Assembly: GCA_030248195.1 (NCBI GenBank) | Contig: JASAND010000749.1 | Coordinates: 1 to 64,000 of the forward strand | DNA length: 64,000 nt | DNA from: Trissonchulus latispiculum | Taxonomy: Eukaryota > Nematoda > Enoplea > Enoplida > Ironidae | Direction: 5' to 3' | Shown: positions 9,885-21,870 of the stretch, piece after piece | Layout: each line of letters starts with the position of its first letter | How positions within the stretch are numbered: position 1 is the stretch's first letter | The notes under the pieces: generated by a model | Database searches by the model: none | What the model saw: only the letters and a program-made list of their open reading frames with translations | What the model was told of the DNA's origin: nothing | Translations under genes and position numbers: made by a program

Positions 9885-12168
9885 AGTTGTTAGCATTAAA
9901 AATTTTAATGAACAGAATTGCTGTAGCACAATTTTGGCTAATTTATAGAACATCATCGGCACAAAAGAAAAATTCTATAGCTTCTTTATTACAGCAATTT
10001 GACAATCTACCTCCTAAATTAAATTGCCCAATATTCTTACTTGGAGATTTTAATCTTCCTAATATTGATTGGCTTGCCGGAAATGTGCCTACAAATGATT
10101 GTGATGCTAGTTTTTATACGAAAATGTTAGAATTAGGATTTTCCCAGTTAATTGTTGAACCTACTCACTGTGGTGGTAACGTTTTGGATTTGGTATTTTG
10201 TAGTGACGAATCATTTGTGCTAGAACTGAATGTTGTGGAACCTTTTGCAACGTCTGATCATTTTATGATATGTGGTGTTCTTGGCCCCTTCCTTTTGAAC
10301 GACTCTGAACTGAAATCTCGAAGACTAAATTTTGGAAAAGCGGATAGCGTCAAAATTAAAGAGTTTTTATCTCTGATAAATTGGAACAATCTTTTTTCCA
10401 CCGATCAAAACATAAACTGCATGTGGAAACTCTTTAGAGATAAACTTATGGAGTGTATTAATATGTATGTACCTTTGTGTAGTACTAATAAGCGGAAAAA
10501 TATGTGGAGTTATGCTACAGTTAAGGCTCACCGAAAACAGAAACGGTTACATAAAGTTTATAAAAATGTCCCAACTTATGCAAATAAGACAAAGTGGCAA
10601 AAGGCGGCACGTGTTTCTCTACAGCTTAAAAGAGCTGACATCTGCAAAAATGAGAAAAAGTTTACTGACTTTAAAAATGAACGTAAATTTTGGAGCTTCG
10701 TAAAATCTAGACTTTCACCGGTAGATAACATCCCTGTGATAAAATTACAGAATACTTACCTCGTCGACGAAACTGAAAAGGCGAACGCATTCAATAGTTT
10801 TTTCGCATCGGTATACGGAACAGATGATTTGGTAAATTTGGAAGTTAACCAACGCCCGAATGTATTTTTAGAAAGCATTGACATAAATGACGATTTGGTT
10901 TTAAAACATGTAAAAAAGCTTAAGCCCAAGCTTAGTGCTGGACCTGATGATATACCCCAATGGTTCTTGGTGAAATTTGCTGAGGCCTTAGCCTATCCCC
11001 TGGCCAAAATCTTCCAAAAATCTTTTGACACAGGAGAACTTCCAGACCAGTGGAAAATTGCTAAACTTATACCCATACACAAAAAAGGTTTGAAATGTCT
11101 AGTCAAAAATTATAGACCTATAAGTTTGTTATGCTCTGTAGGAAAAACTATGGAATCAGTTGTTGACGAAGTATTTATCAATCATCTAGAGGTGAATAGA
11201 TTTTTATCTGTAAATCAGCATGGTTTTCGATCAAAACGGTCCACAGTAAGTCAGTTACTAGAAAGTCTTAACGAGTGGACTAAAGCACTTGATAATAATA
11301 ACAGCATAGACGTTATTTACCTGGATATAGCCAAAGCGTTCGACTCAGTTCCGCATAACAGACTTTTGCAGAAGTTAAAGGCATGCGGTATTTCTGGTAA
11401 ACTATATAGATGGTTTGAAAACTATTTGAAAGACCGAAAACAATTTGTTCAAATAGGGCACTCAAAATCTGCAATTGAAAAGATTACGTCAGGCGTACCT
11501 CAAGGTAGCATACTAGGACCACATTTTTTCTTGTTTATATGAATGATATAGAAAATTTGGAATCCTTATTTCAAAAAAGACATTCAATTACTAGAAAGAG
11601 TTCAAAGATATTTTACTAGAAAAATTCCAGGGCTGGTTGACTTGACTTACGAACGAAGGCTTGAAAGACTAAATTTACCAACGTTAGAAAATCGGAGATT
11701 ACATAAAGATTTAATTATGACTTACAAAATTATTCACAGGCGGATTTCTCTTGACGCTACCTCATTTTTTGATATGGCAAATTACGACAGCACACGGGGT
11801 CATATGTTTAAATTATATAAGTCTCGGGCAAGACTGGACATCAGAAAACACTTTTTAGTGAAAGAATTGTGAGATATTGGAATAATCTCCCTGCGGAAGT
11901 TGTTGAAACGAATTCAATATCCGTGTTTAAGAACCGTATCGCAAGCGTAACATATTCATAGTGATGGCATGTACTCGTGGTCGGGTAATAAGCAGCCACC
12001 ACGTGGCCCAACCTGATCACTGTCACCTATTATTCATTCTCGACATTAATGTTTGTATCTGTCCAGGAATATGTTAACTTTGTCATTTGCTTATATGGTA
12101 TATATGTAATGGATAGCAAGTTGTAATCAGTTGGTTGGCAATAAATAGCATAGCATAGCATAGCATGG
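9885..12168 (+). mobile_element. CR1/L2-like non-LTR retrotransposon, 5'-truncated
   Basis: Truncated at its 5' end within the endonuclease. It ends in AATAAATAGC followed by repeated ATAGC units (about 12143-12168), the short-repeat 3' tail typical of CR1/L2-group LINEs. It carries the broken coding region described separately. The 3' untranslated part is about 200 bp. Confidence 0.85.
9887..11960 (+). pseudogene. LINE endonuclease-reverse transcriptase, YADD region deleted
   Basis: The open part (to 11542) holds the C-terminal half of an APE-type endonuclease (FLLGDFNLPNIDW; ATSDHFMICGV). The reverse transcriptase fingers/palm follow: KLIPIHKKG, NYRPISLLCSVGK, QHGFRSKRSTVSQLL, IYLDIAKAFDSVPHNRLL and SGVPQGSILGP. 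At the following T-rich run a frameshift occurs, after which FLVYMNDIENLESLF is readable. The sequence then jumps directly to DIQLLERVQRYFTRKIPG and the C-terminal domain (LTYERRLERLNLPTLENRRL... FRIVRYWNNLPAEVV). The catalytic YADD motif and thumb are therefore deleted. It cannot encode an active enzyme. There is no ATG at the 5' end. Confidence 0.9.
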
Positions 12169-12960
12169 CCACAGATTATGCTCATTTATACACAAAATTT
12201 TTACATATGTCATGCACATCGAGTTTGTATTTTGAGTAGGGGAAGCTGCCAAAATACGGACAAGTTCGATTTTAACATATGAAGTTTTGCTTTGAGGACC
12301 CATGGGGACAACAAAATATGTGAAAATTATAAAAATCGGAGATGGTCGAAAAATTGGCGAAAAAGTGATCCCCCCTAAGTTACCACCCCTGTCCCGTGAA
12401 ATTGTAAAGTTTCAGGAACTAATTAGCCCTATCTGCCCCCTGAATTTTCAGAATGCATATGATGTTTAGCTTTAAGTAATCATGTACGTATAAACTAATA
12501 AGTAGGCTCCTACCACGCTAATCCTACTACGAGAATCGTGCCCCACATATGATAATAAAATTCATTCAAATTCATTCAAAAATAAATTTCTGATTTATCA
12601 AATCAGGAATTTTGATATCAAAAACCATTGATAAAAAAATCAGAAACTATTGATCAAATCAGGAGTACATAGTGAAAAAAGTATGCTAGTATTCGCGCTG
12701 CTATAAGAGCAAAATCTATGCTCTGCTCGCGAACGGCAGCCCTCCCTAGACTCTAGTCAACTAAAGTAAATTTGCCCGTTATGAATGGGAGCTAAAGCTC
12801 GAGCTTTTCGCCGTTTAGTCCTGACACTGATTTGCAGAGGTGGTCACTATAGTGGGGACAGACAGGTCGTGCAGAGCATGATTTGTTCTGACAGCTATAT
12901 GTATAGCATATAGTTTACTCCTTTACTATATAGGTGTAGTATACCTAGTGGCATACTGTA
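12169..12960. other. Repeat-derived non-coding DNA
   Basis: 12241-12380 resembles the terminal part of the TTAA-type family (GGAGATGGTCGAAAAATTGGCG, split here by wording only, also at 9690 and 58780). 12540-12590 has AATAAAATTCATTCAAATTC, like a LINE tail. No gene is seen. Confidence 0.5.
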
Positions 12961-12969
12961 TCATTGTAG

Positions 12970-14700
12970 ACTTCTGGACCCCATTGCATAAAAGTTTTAA
13001 CAGTTGATCAGTCAGCTAACAGTCTAACAGTCTATCAGTTGTTTCCGTTGCATAAAAACTAACACTGTTTGTCCACTGTTAACGGATAAATATCAGTGAA
13101 ACTATCAGTGATTTTAACAGTCCTCGTTACATAAACGCTAACAGTATTAGTTTTAGACTGTTGAAACGGAGCTATCAGTCTAGCCGTCGTAAAGCTACTG
13201 TTAGGCAGTGTTGGACGCGGGCCGAAATTTGCGGCCCGCACCCGCCCCGCAGCCCGCGCTCAGATTTTTGGCCCGCACAGGGCCGGCCCGCGGCCCGCAT
13301 CAATAAAATTCCGCCCGCGGCGGCCCGCAACTAAATTTAGGTTATGCAAGCATCATAGCATTAAATAATTGCTACTTTCATTGATTATTCGTCGTTTTTC
13401 CATAGAAACTGCCATATAAGCGCGATTGTTGTTTTGAAAAGCATTCATATGGCTGCAGTCGTGCGTTTTTCAAATTTTTATTGCCTTCTAATGTAAGAAT
13501 TTTGGCCTAGCGACTGTATTATTGTAGCCCCCCAGCTGCTTCTCAGCTATTTTCTTGGGACTTTGAAAATTTCGGTGAATTTTGAAGTGCCATACTAAAC
13601 TACTGGAAAACATTGCCCAAAACGAATTACAGTTACAGTTACACAGAGGATATGTATTAAATTTTGCGGTGGCATGTGCGATTTGACTGTAGTGCCGGCC
13701 TGTGGTGCGACCTGGGGATTACCTAGACTCGGTGGGGAAAACTCCATGTCCGAGAAAAGACCCAAATTTCAAGATAAATTTTTTATAGCAGCAAAAGGAA
13801 GATTCATGCAATTCTTAGCTCAGTAGAGCCTCCTGGTCAATGCGGTATGAATTTTACCTTTTATCTATCTTTCTATGTGTTGCCCAGGTGACCGAAATCA
13901 AGTAAAATTCAAGCCAAACTTTCAATTTCGTCAAATGGCCAATTGTCCACTAAGATGGATCCGGGTTTTTAAACCCAACAAAACGTTTTCTGTGTGACAG
14001 TATGCTTAAAGTGCAGAAATTTAGCAAATTTAAAACATCTAAAATTTGCTGTTTACGTGTTATGAACACACAAAATTCTCATTGGTCAAGTCAAAGGAGA
14101 AATTGGTGTTTAAAGACTGTCAGTGCAGTCTGCAATTTAACTGGTCTGTCTGAAAAGCTGGAAAATACCTTTGCTTGTTTTATGTCGCCAGTAAAATGTT
14201 TCCTTGTAAGCAAAACTAGATCTCTTTCCAATTCTGAAATTTGAGAGAACTACTTCGTTTGCAAACGACGCTCTAAAGGAACCGACCAACTCGACCAACC
14301 AACCAACGCTGATAAATTGATAACTATTAAAAAATAGGGGAACACGGCCTAAGGTGGCAAGAGCAGACAAAGATCGTAAACACTTGCTTTCAATTTGAAT
14401 AAATCGAGTCCACCAAGACCAAGCGCCGCTTATTAGCTGCAGAAAATGGTAAATGAGTAATATTCAAAATTATAAGGAAAAGAGAAGTGGGAAAAGGAAG
14501 ATAAGGAAGACAAAATATATTTCAATGAGGAAAAGTTCCATTATAATGTTAGAATTCGTGAAAAATTCAAACTTTCTTACCCTGTCTCACAAAAAATCGG
14601 CCCGCATAGGCCCGCGCGGGCCACTGCGGGTACTAATTTTTGGCCCGCGCCCAACACTGCTGTTAGGGTGATAATTGGCAGTCTGTTTGCAAGCAGTTTT
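12970..14700. mobile_element. Harbinger-like MITE remnant, split by a hAT element
   Basis: Begins CCCCATTGCATAAAAGTT and is rich in CTAACAGT/CAGTCTAACAG words. It resembles the end of the Harbinger transposon at 4193-5795. The hAT element at 13206-14659 is inserted within it. The right terminus is not recognisable. Confidence 0.5.
13206..14659. mobile_element. Non-autonomous hAT-type element, GGCCCGC repeats
   Basis: 1454 bp. Termini are CAGTGTTGGACGCGGGCC and GGCCCGCGCCCAACACTG. An exact 8-bp duplication CTGTTAGG lies at 13198-13205 and 14660-14667. Both ends have clusters of GGCCCGC on the same strand, far more GC-rich than the surrounding DNA. The core is AT-rich with no transposase. Confidence 0.9.
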
Positions 14701-16138
14701 CTTATTTTGAAGCTCCAATTAGCAATTAGTTTGGAAATAATTTACCGAAAGACATTAAGAAAGGAAGTTAGATGAAATGAAAAAAATTGGCTGCTTCAAA
14801 TAGCAGTTTTAAAGTTTTAAACTATAATCAAGAAACTGGATTACCTTCAAAATTACATTGTTTTATCATAATCTATAATTAAATAATTAAATTGAAAACT
14901 ATTGTGCAGACAGAGACAAATATTAAATCGCTTTCATTGTCATTGAAGTAATACATTACACGGTATTTTCCAAAAGTGATTGAATCCCTTACATTTTCGT
15001 TGGAAGTGTATTTTATATGGTTAGAATAGTTTATAATCTAAGTTTAGAATAGTTTGCCCGAATGAGATTGGATGAGAGCTAGTTCTCCACTATTCGCTGT
15101 AATAAAAATATTGGTGTACGACTCTAACAGCTCAAGTTACAGGATTTAATTTGTCGAAGACACATATGTCTGCACATGTTCCTGCAAAATGTCAGCGTTA
15201 TGTGTTCACGCTGAGAAGGCTTCCTAAGATTTCGAGTTTATTATTTTCTGAAGTTTTGACCACATCTCAGGCCTGGAAGCGCTCACTGCCTTAGTGCATG
15301 GTTACATATACTTAAGTACAGTACAACGAAATACTTGAAAATATAAGTAAGTAGAAGTTACTTTACTTGGTTTTGGCTTTCGGCATATCGTCAGTATACG
15401 ATTCAATGAACCACTTTAGTAGGAGTTCCTTATTGACTACTTTGTGTTTCCAACTGTTTACATTAGCTGAAATGAAAAAAATTGTTTTCACAATGAATGA
15501 GTTTGAATGTAACACGCAAACGTGTAACGAAGGGTTTGTTCAGTTAATGGTTTGAAACTCGCGACCATATTTGACAATATTTCCGTTTGCTTTGGTCCCG
15601 GACCGAACATAACAGTGTGTCAGCAATGGTACTAATTAAGATGCTGATTGTGAATGACTAGACTTTATGCCGGCATGTGGTAGGGAGATCAAGGTTTCTG
15701 GTCGCCGGGGCTCCGCACTTTGAATATGCTGTAGATGTAGTAGCCGTTCTTGGGCTTCGGCCCGAACGCTCCAGAGCCCACTAATATATTGGGCGGGGAA
15801 TTTCTATCGCAACAATTCGAAATTTAGGCAATTTAGTGAATATAATTTAAAATAAGTGGCATGCAATGGTATCATATCGCTGAATGACATATTCATCAAA
15901 AGAACTGCTATACTTGTAAACAGAACACATTGACTCTATTTGAGTAGCTGACATGGAACGATTCTGAACTTAAAAGCTCTCAATAATGCTTAGGATCCAG
16001 GCATAAATATATATGCATTCGCGTTTAAACAGCTGGGAAAAATAAGATCCCAGACAAACATTGGGGAAAGCTGAACGCGGTCATTGTTTGGCAAACTTAA
16101 AACACCCTATTAGCAGCAAAAACTCAAAGGTTTGTTGC
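14668..16138. other. Non-coding, presumed MMP intron
   Basis: AT-rich unique-looking sequence without convincing ORFs or repeats. I scanned the minus strand for the missing MMP W..LTY.I exon and did not find it. Confidence 0.4.
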
Positions 16139-16266
16139 GCCTGGACTAGTGTTGTTTCAGTAGCCGATTTCAGTTTCAGTTTCAGTTTCAGTTTCAGTCG
16201 GTGGTTCGAAATAATTTCAGTTTAAGTTTCAGTCGGCAACGTAAAATAATTTCAGTTTCAGTTTTA

Positions 16267-16992
16267 TGTAGAGATAGTATGTAAATTATTCATTTATGTA
16301 TTGTCACTTTGTTGTTACGCACCGAATACTTTTTCGGCCCTTAGCTACTGCTTGGCTTTAGCTAACGTCATCATTCTGTTTGGTTGGTCGGGGAGGTGTT
16401 GTTAGGTGGGATGTAACTATTGGGTAGGTGATCAAACTTGGGGGCGCTGTATGCGCATGTCAACTTCTGGTTGGGGGGTGGGTTTTCTAAGCCCCGCCTA
16501 CTTTGGGGGTCTCCCTTGAAAACTCCCCAACACATCAGTTGTGTTAGTTTCTTTCCCAACTCAGTCGGTTTACTCGCTCGTCGGTCGCCCGATTAACATC
16601 TCCTTTCGTTGGGTATTTGCTCCGGTGTCTCCTCAACACCTACGCTTACTCCCCCTGGGGTGTACACTGTACTGGGTTCATTGAACCCTAAGGTTTGTTT
16701 GTATTGTTGTGTGTGTATTGTTTGTCTGGGATTGACTGTCTGTCAGGGCTTACGCCCACTGTATGTACGTACGTTTATTAAATCATTTATATTACGGCCT
16801 TGTTATTTTGGTAGGTTAGGGTTAGTTGTTAGACTAGGCAGGTAGGAATATTATTCTTATTTGCATAACTTTATAGTTTGGCGAGGCTTCCCCGTCCTGG
16901 TTCCTGACAGCCAGTTCCGTTATCTATTGAGCGACAGATCCTCCGACAATTACTTGTCGGGTAGCCAATTGGAGAATCACATTTGCGCTACA
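16267..16992 (+). repeat. Gypsy 5' LTR
   Basis: 726 bp, TG...CA. It differs from the 3' LTR by about 13 substitutions and two small indels by eye. The block TTTGGCGAGGCTTCCCCG near its end recurs in the LTR of the second gypsy element (about 58005-58025), so the two elements are related. An ATTAAA at about 16775 could serve in 3' processing. Confidence 0.9.
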
Positions 16993-17838
16993 TTAGTCTG
17001 CCAGGTGGAAAACTGGTCGAAGCTGGTCCTCCGTCCAGTTTTTGGTTTGTGTAAGTTTTTGGGAATTTTTTTCCTGTGCCTGGTGAAGAAAATTTTACCT
17101 TTAATACAGGTAAAATTCCTGATCGCTTACGCGAACCTATCCTGTGATCTGGAAATCCTACCTATTGGTCTTTTCTACAACTACCTTGACCAATTACTTG
17201 GTCTTTTTCCTGTGCGCCTATCTACGTGCCACTATTGATTTTTCTCTGGGTCCTGTTAATGTCAACATTATCAGCCTTACGGCTCTGTATCCTTTTCACT
17301 GTTAGTATACGTATATTTTTCATAGGGCTGAGGTGTGTTTGTGAGTGGTGTGATTATATTGTGTGAGTGGTGTACGTGTTTATTGGGGTCGACATAGTGA
17401 GTTAGTCTAGGGACATTTTTGGGGATTTGAGTTAGTTTTATAACAAAATCGTAGGCCTATTTTATCATATTATTTTAACTTGTACTTGGTTTCTTCTGTA
17501 TTGTATTTGGTCTCGTCTGTATTTTTATCACCTCAATCTCCTGTCTATATAATTGTCCTAATTCTATTTTCTCTTTCAGGTACCCCCATACACAATAATT
17601 TTCCCCACTTTTTCACACTATAATTGTTCATATTTCTCCATCTTCTATCCGTAGGTTATTTTCAAACCAATTTTGGGGTACGTACGTACACACTAAAAAC
17701 CTTACCTGGTCTTCTGTTTCGTTTTTCTTGTCGTATTCGCTGTTTTTAGGCTGTTTTTTCTGATTTTCTGCTGGAGTTACCTCCAAGCTTCCAGCAATTT
17801 CTTCAGAGCTCGGACTGGAATTTCCATCAGCTTGAGCA

Positions 17839-18770
17839 GTGATTTCTGATCTCCCTGGATTGGAACTGGATCTCCCCAATCTGGACCTTGATCTCCATAG
17901 AAGAATTGAATCAGCAACCGGGACTCTGGATAGCCTGGACCTTCAGAGAATGTCATCAGGTGAAGGTATAGATAAGCGCCGTACGTCGAAGCGACTGCAG
18001 GAAAAGGCCTTACGCCATCAAACAACTGACGGTGGCGGAGCCCATGGGTGTTCGACCCAAAAGTGCATGGGTTGCCTGTCAACTCGTCACCGTGCTGGTT
18101 CTCTCCAAGGAACGGCTAGAAAACTCTCTGGGTGCCCGAACGGCCGCCCACGGTCAGGGTCGTTACCGACCAGTTCCAAATTGGCCCATTCGGCCTCGGT
18201 GAACAGGAACTCATCGGAAGAAATGATATCTGGACCTGCTCCATCACGAAGATCTGTTTCTCCAACTGATTCAGAAGAATTCAGCACCGGCTTTACAGCC
18301 ATCGTGTCCAACGATCAGCAGCTGACTGGAAATCTGGCCAATCTGGAAAATCCATCATCCGTGAATCAGGAAGCAGACCAGTTACCTGGTCAGACCAGCT
18401 CAGCCGTGCAAACGTACGTACTTTTATGGATCAGCCCTTGCCGGATCTCATCTGGAACCCGACACCTGGTGATGAGGGAGAACATTCTGGTGGGTTTGAT
18501 GCCAGTTTTGGTGACCGTACGGTGGTGACCAATGACGTTTTCTTGGGTCCCAGCGGTCACCAAGAACCAGAATTTCCTGCTCATACCTTTTTGTCCCTGG
18601 GAATAGCGGATCAGAGTGGTACCCAAGAACAGTTCAGCCAACTTTTGCGGACGGTATTTCCAACGGCTGGTATACCGGACCCCGAGTTGGACCTGGACCT
18701 GAACTCTTCCTTCAGTTTCCGGTTCCCCGGACTGAATCCCTTTTCGAACTGGCATCCCTAGGGTGACCAT
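17839..18770 (+). pseudogene. Gypsy Gag N-terminal region, interrupted
   Basis: Two overlapping frames (17839-18528 and 18426-18761), rich in Ser, Pro, Gly and charged residues, precede the capsid. The second shares the reading frame of the capsid at 18858 but ends at a TAG (18759-18761). They likely represent the poorly conserved N-terminal Gag region with a frameshift. I find no specific domain. Confidence 0.55.
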
Positions 18771-18857
18771 CGTCTCTCTTGGGACCCGACAGAACTAGGC
18801 GGTCAATGGACGGGTTTACCGCAACCAACCGGTCGGGCATTCATTCCCAGTGACCTA

Positions 18858-20426
18858 GTGGGTCCTGTACCCTCCAATTCTACAGACGTTCCATCATCTG
18901 GCCCAACAATTACAAGCCCACCGCTTACAATAATCCGTGGTACAGCGACCCCAACCCAACGAGAGATGGGTAATTCTTTCGTCGTAACCGTGACTACGCG
19001 TTCATTTCCGAATCAGCTACCATTCCGTTCGGGGCTGCGAAACCCGTTATGTGCGTCTTCGCCGCTTTCAAGGCAGGCGAGTCTTCGCGGGTCATTCACC
19101 CGGCGAGGCCACCTTGGTCGTCAATTGGCGATTGGACCAGGTGATATCAGGGAAGAAATTTCCCCTACTGAGGATCCGCCCTCTCCCCCGGTGATTCCTC
19201 CAGCGGTGATTCCTCGGCCTATCTCGATGGTCAATATGGTCCAACCATCAGCAGAGACTGTACGTTTGATGAAGAACTATATGATTTGGTTTAAGACTAT
19301 CAACAAATTCAAGGGTCGTTCCAGTGGCCTGGCTTTGTCCATCTGGCTCAATATGTTCGAAAGCACCTGGACAGCCAGTGGAGCCCATAATGAACTCAAA
19401 CGTCAGATCCTCTGGTTTTTGTTGAGTGACTCGGTCAAGCAGGATCTGGACGGTCAGCCGACGGGATAATATGAAGAACTGGTGTCTGCCTTACGGCAGT
19501 TCTACGAGCCCATTACGAAGACTGCTGATGAGTACGCTCGTGAATTTTTCGAGCGCCAGCAGAAGTCATCAGAATCGAGCCACCAGTACATCAACGAACT
19601 TCGAATGCTTGCATGTAAGGGCTTCCCCACCTCATCCCCCAAGGAACGGGAACTGAAAGTGGTGGAACGGGCCTCCCAAGGCCTGAAAAGCTCCTTACGG
19701 GCAAAAATCGCGAGCTCGTTTGCTGATGCCCGTCATTGGATTTACGAACAATCCAATGACATTATCACTCGTGCGGTTCGTATTCTGAACTTGGTCGAAG
19801 ACGGCGACCCCCAGTCTTAATTGGAATCAGTGAGCGCGATCCTCCAACAACCTGATACGTCATCAGCTGATGGGGAGGCGTGCCCCTCCTATCTGCGTTC
19901 CATGAAACGCCAACTTCAAAACATTGAAAACGCTTTGGTCCAGCAAGTGGGTGGTGCCTCTTCAGGTGGTGAAGGGGAATTGGTCACCGCCGGGGCCTTG
20001 CTGAAGGGCCAAAGTGTGGACGACCTGGACCTCTGCTGCATGGTGGATTACCAGAAGAAGCGAAACGCTGACACCGGTGGTAAGGGACCATTTGTCTGCT
20101 ACTATTGTGGTCGGGAAGGCCACATGTGGGAAAGATGTCCTGAATATATACGATCTATGCGAGTTTGTGGAAAAAACCCGCAACGTGGGGCCATGTTCCG
20201 AAACCACCGTTTTGGCACATTGGTCATGGGTAATATGGTCGTGGCGGATGCCAACCATAACCAGAAATTGTCTGACGGTCAGGCATCTTCCAGGCAGGAC
20301 AATTCCGGTGGCCGGTCCGGTGGTCAACGTAGGTGCAAATGGAGGGGTAAGAAGTCGGGTGGCTCTGGTAAATCTGGATCAGACAATCGGAACAATTCTG
20401 TCTCTGAAGATCGGGGAAACGAGTAG
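18858..20426 (+). pseudogene. Gypsy Gag: capsid and zinc knuckle, with in-frame stops
   Basis: Gag would form the virus-like particle and bind element RNA. One reading frame runs the full length, broken by TAA at 19467 and 19818. The capsid part contains LKRQILWFLLSDSVKQDL, then ALRQFYEPITKTADEYAREF and ELKVVERASQGLKSSLRAKI, like Retrotrans_gag. The nucleocapsid has one zinc knuckle, CYYCGREGHMWERC (CX2CX4HX4C, about 20098-20139), followed by a Gly/Arg/Lys-rich basic tail ending at 20426. The second gypsy copy has the same order at 49690-50640. Confidence 0.85.
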
Positions 20427-20596
20427 AAGGGGCGCGGAATCCCCTCAAAGTTCCGCTCTCCCATTCCGTCAATGCCATCCAACCGACAAGATTTACACCT
20501 CTGTCGTCCCGTCAACGTCATATACGTACATATGGTGATGAGCCTCATTCTGTCGAGGATGAGCCTTTTATCGGGAACGGTGATGAACACGTATTT

Positions 20597-21457
20597 ATGA
20601 TCTCCAGTCGCGGTTTACGTGGCAACGATTACCCGGTGCCGACGCAGGACAGTGATAGCTCTGATGCTTGGAGTTGCATCATGGGCTTTTCTCGTCGGGA
20701 ATGCCAATATTTGGTGTGCTCTATCGAAAACGGTCAGGTCGACCAGGGCAAGCAGCGACAGAGCCGCCGACGGAAACCGGCGAATGGCCGAAATCCGAAG
20801 AAGAATCGTGCTGGTCGCTTGGACGATCAGTACTCGGTATCATCAGCAGCGGTGGACCAACCGTCCACTTCTTGCTCGAAACAGTCATCAAAATTTCGCT
20901 CGTCGAACTCGATTGGGGTTCAAGTGTCTTCAATGCGGAATAGCCCGACGCTTCAGCAGGCGCTCAAGAAGAGTCTTCCGGCGGACCCCAGTGCTACACA
21001 AAGGGCTAGTGCCATGAAATCGGTTAAACCCCGGTCTCGTGACACGAGCCCTGGGGACCGCCCGTCGACAAGCAGCCGCCAACGAGCCTTTACAGGCAAA
21101 CCAGCCTCATCGGACCAGGAAACTTCATCTCCTCAGGAACCTATTCCGAAATTGACCTTACGTCATTCGGACGAGGGCAATTGGGACAAACCGGATATCC
21201 AGGTAACCCCGCCAACGCCCACCCCATCCGAACCAGACATTGAAATTGGTCAAACGCCTCCTATGGAGTGGGGTGACTTGGACGCTGATATGCTGCCAGC
21301 ATATTGGGACAGTCTCGTCGGCGCTCACGATGAGTTTCGGAAAGAGGAACAGAAACTCGAGTGTTCTGCTAAACGACAGAAAGAAGCTACAAGCGTGCAT
21401 CGGAACATTTCGCTGATCGCATGGATGAATTCGAAGCGACCCTGGAAGCGTTTTTGA
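20597..21457 (+). CDS. Gypsy linker region between Gag and protease
   Basis: Open frame of 286 codons, rich in Ser, Pro, Arg and Gln, with no recognised domain. Near its end it reads LDADMLPAYWDSLVGAHDEF, matched by VDADMLEAYWNRLAQAQDEF in the second gypsy element (about 53893-53950). This conserved patch suggests a real protein segment. It overlaps the protease frame by 37 bases in a different phase, so expression would need frameshifting or a separate start. Confidence 0.6.
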   Translation: MISSRGLRGNDYPVPTQDSDSSDAWSCIMGFSRRECQYLVCSIENGQVDQGKQRQSRRRKPANGRNPKKNRAGRLDDQYSVSSAAVDQPSTSCSKQSSKFRSSNSIGVQVSSMRNSPTLQQALKKSLPADPSATQRASAMKSVKPRSRDTSPGDRPSTSSRQRAFTGKPASSDQETSSPQEPIPKLTLRHSDEGNWDKPDIQVTPPTPTPSEPDIEIGQTPPMEWGDLDADMLPAYWDSLVGAHDEFRKEEQKLECSAKRQKEATSVHRNISLIAWMNSKRPWKRF

Positions 21458-21870
21458 CGCGTCCCAAAGGCTTTACAACCTCAGTCGAGCTGGATTCCAG
21501 CGATAATGAGATGACTGTCGAACCGGAAGCGGATGTTGACCAACCGTCGACGTCAAAGGCAACCATTAAGATCAAGAAGTCTTCGGGTAAACGTGGAGCA
21601 GCAACGAATTTGGACTCGGTGAATTTGATTGATCCAGTGATTGGACCTACCGTCCGTCAGGTTCTGACAGGAGAAGAATCATTATACGTAGCCGAATCCT
21701 CGAAGATAGCTCTATTTCAAGCACCTTACGTGCTGGTCCGTGTGGGCCTGATTTCAGCGTTAGCGCTAGTGGATACTGGTGCCTCCGTGTCGTTGATATC
21801 GAGATCATTCTATGAACGGATTAAGGATGCCCTGGGCGTTAACGGATTAAGGAATCACTACTTCATCTAG
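21421..21870 (+). pseudogene. Gypsy aspartic protease, C-terminally truncated
   Basis: Retroviral-type aspartic protease that would process Gag-Pol. The active-site motif ALVDTGASVSLIS (DTG at 21772-21780) lies about 30 residues before the end of the frame. The flap region and the second half are missing. The frame runs straight into a TAG and then into a sequence that belongs between RNase H and integrase (GLLFRWHLDERGRR). This is the junction of the deletion that removed reverse transcriptase and RNase H. Confidence 0.85.

Noticed and set aside
16371..16559. Minus-strand ORF and plus-strand ORF 16609-16845 in the LTR
   Set aside because: They lie within an LTR, are repeated in the other LTR (24275-24517), and match no known protein type.
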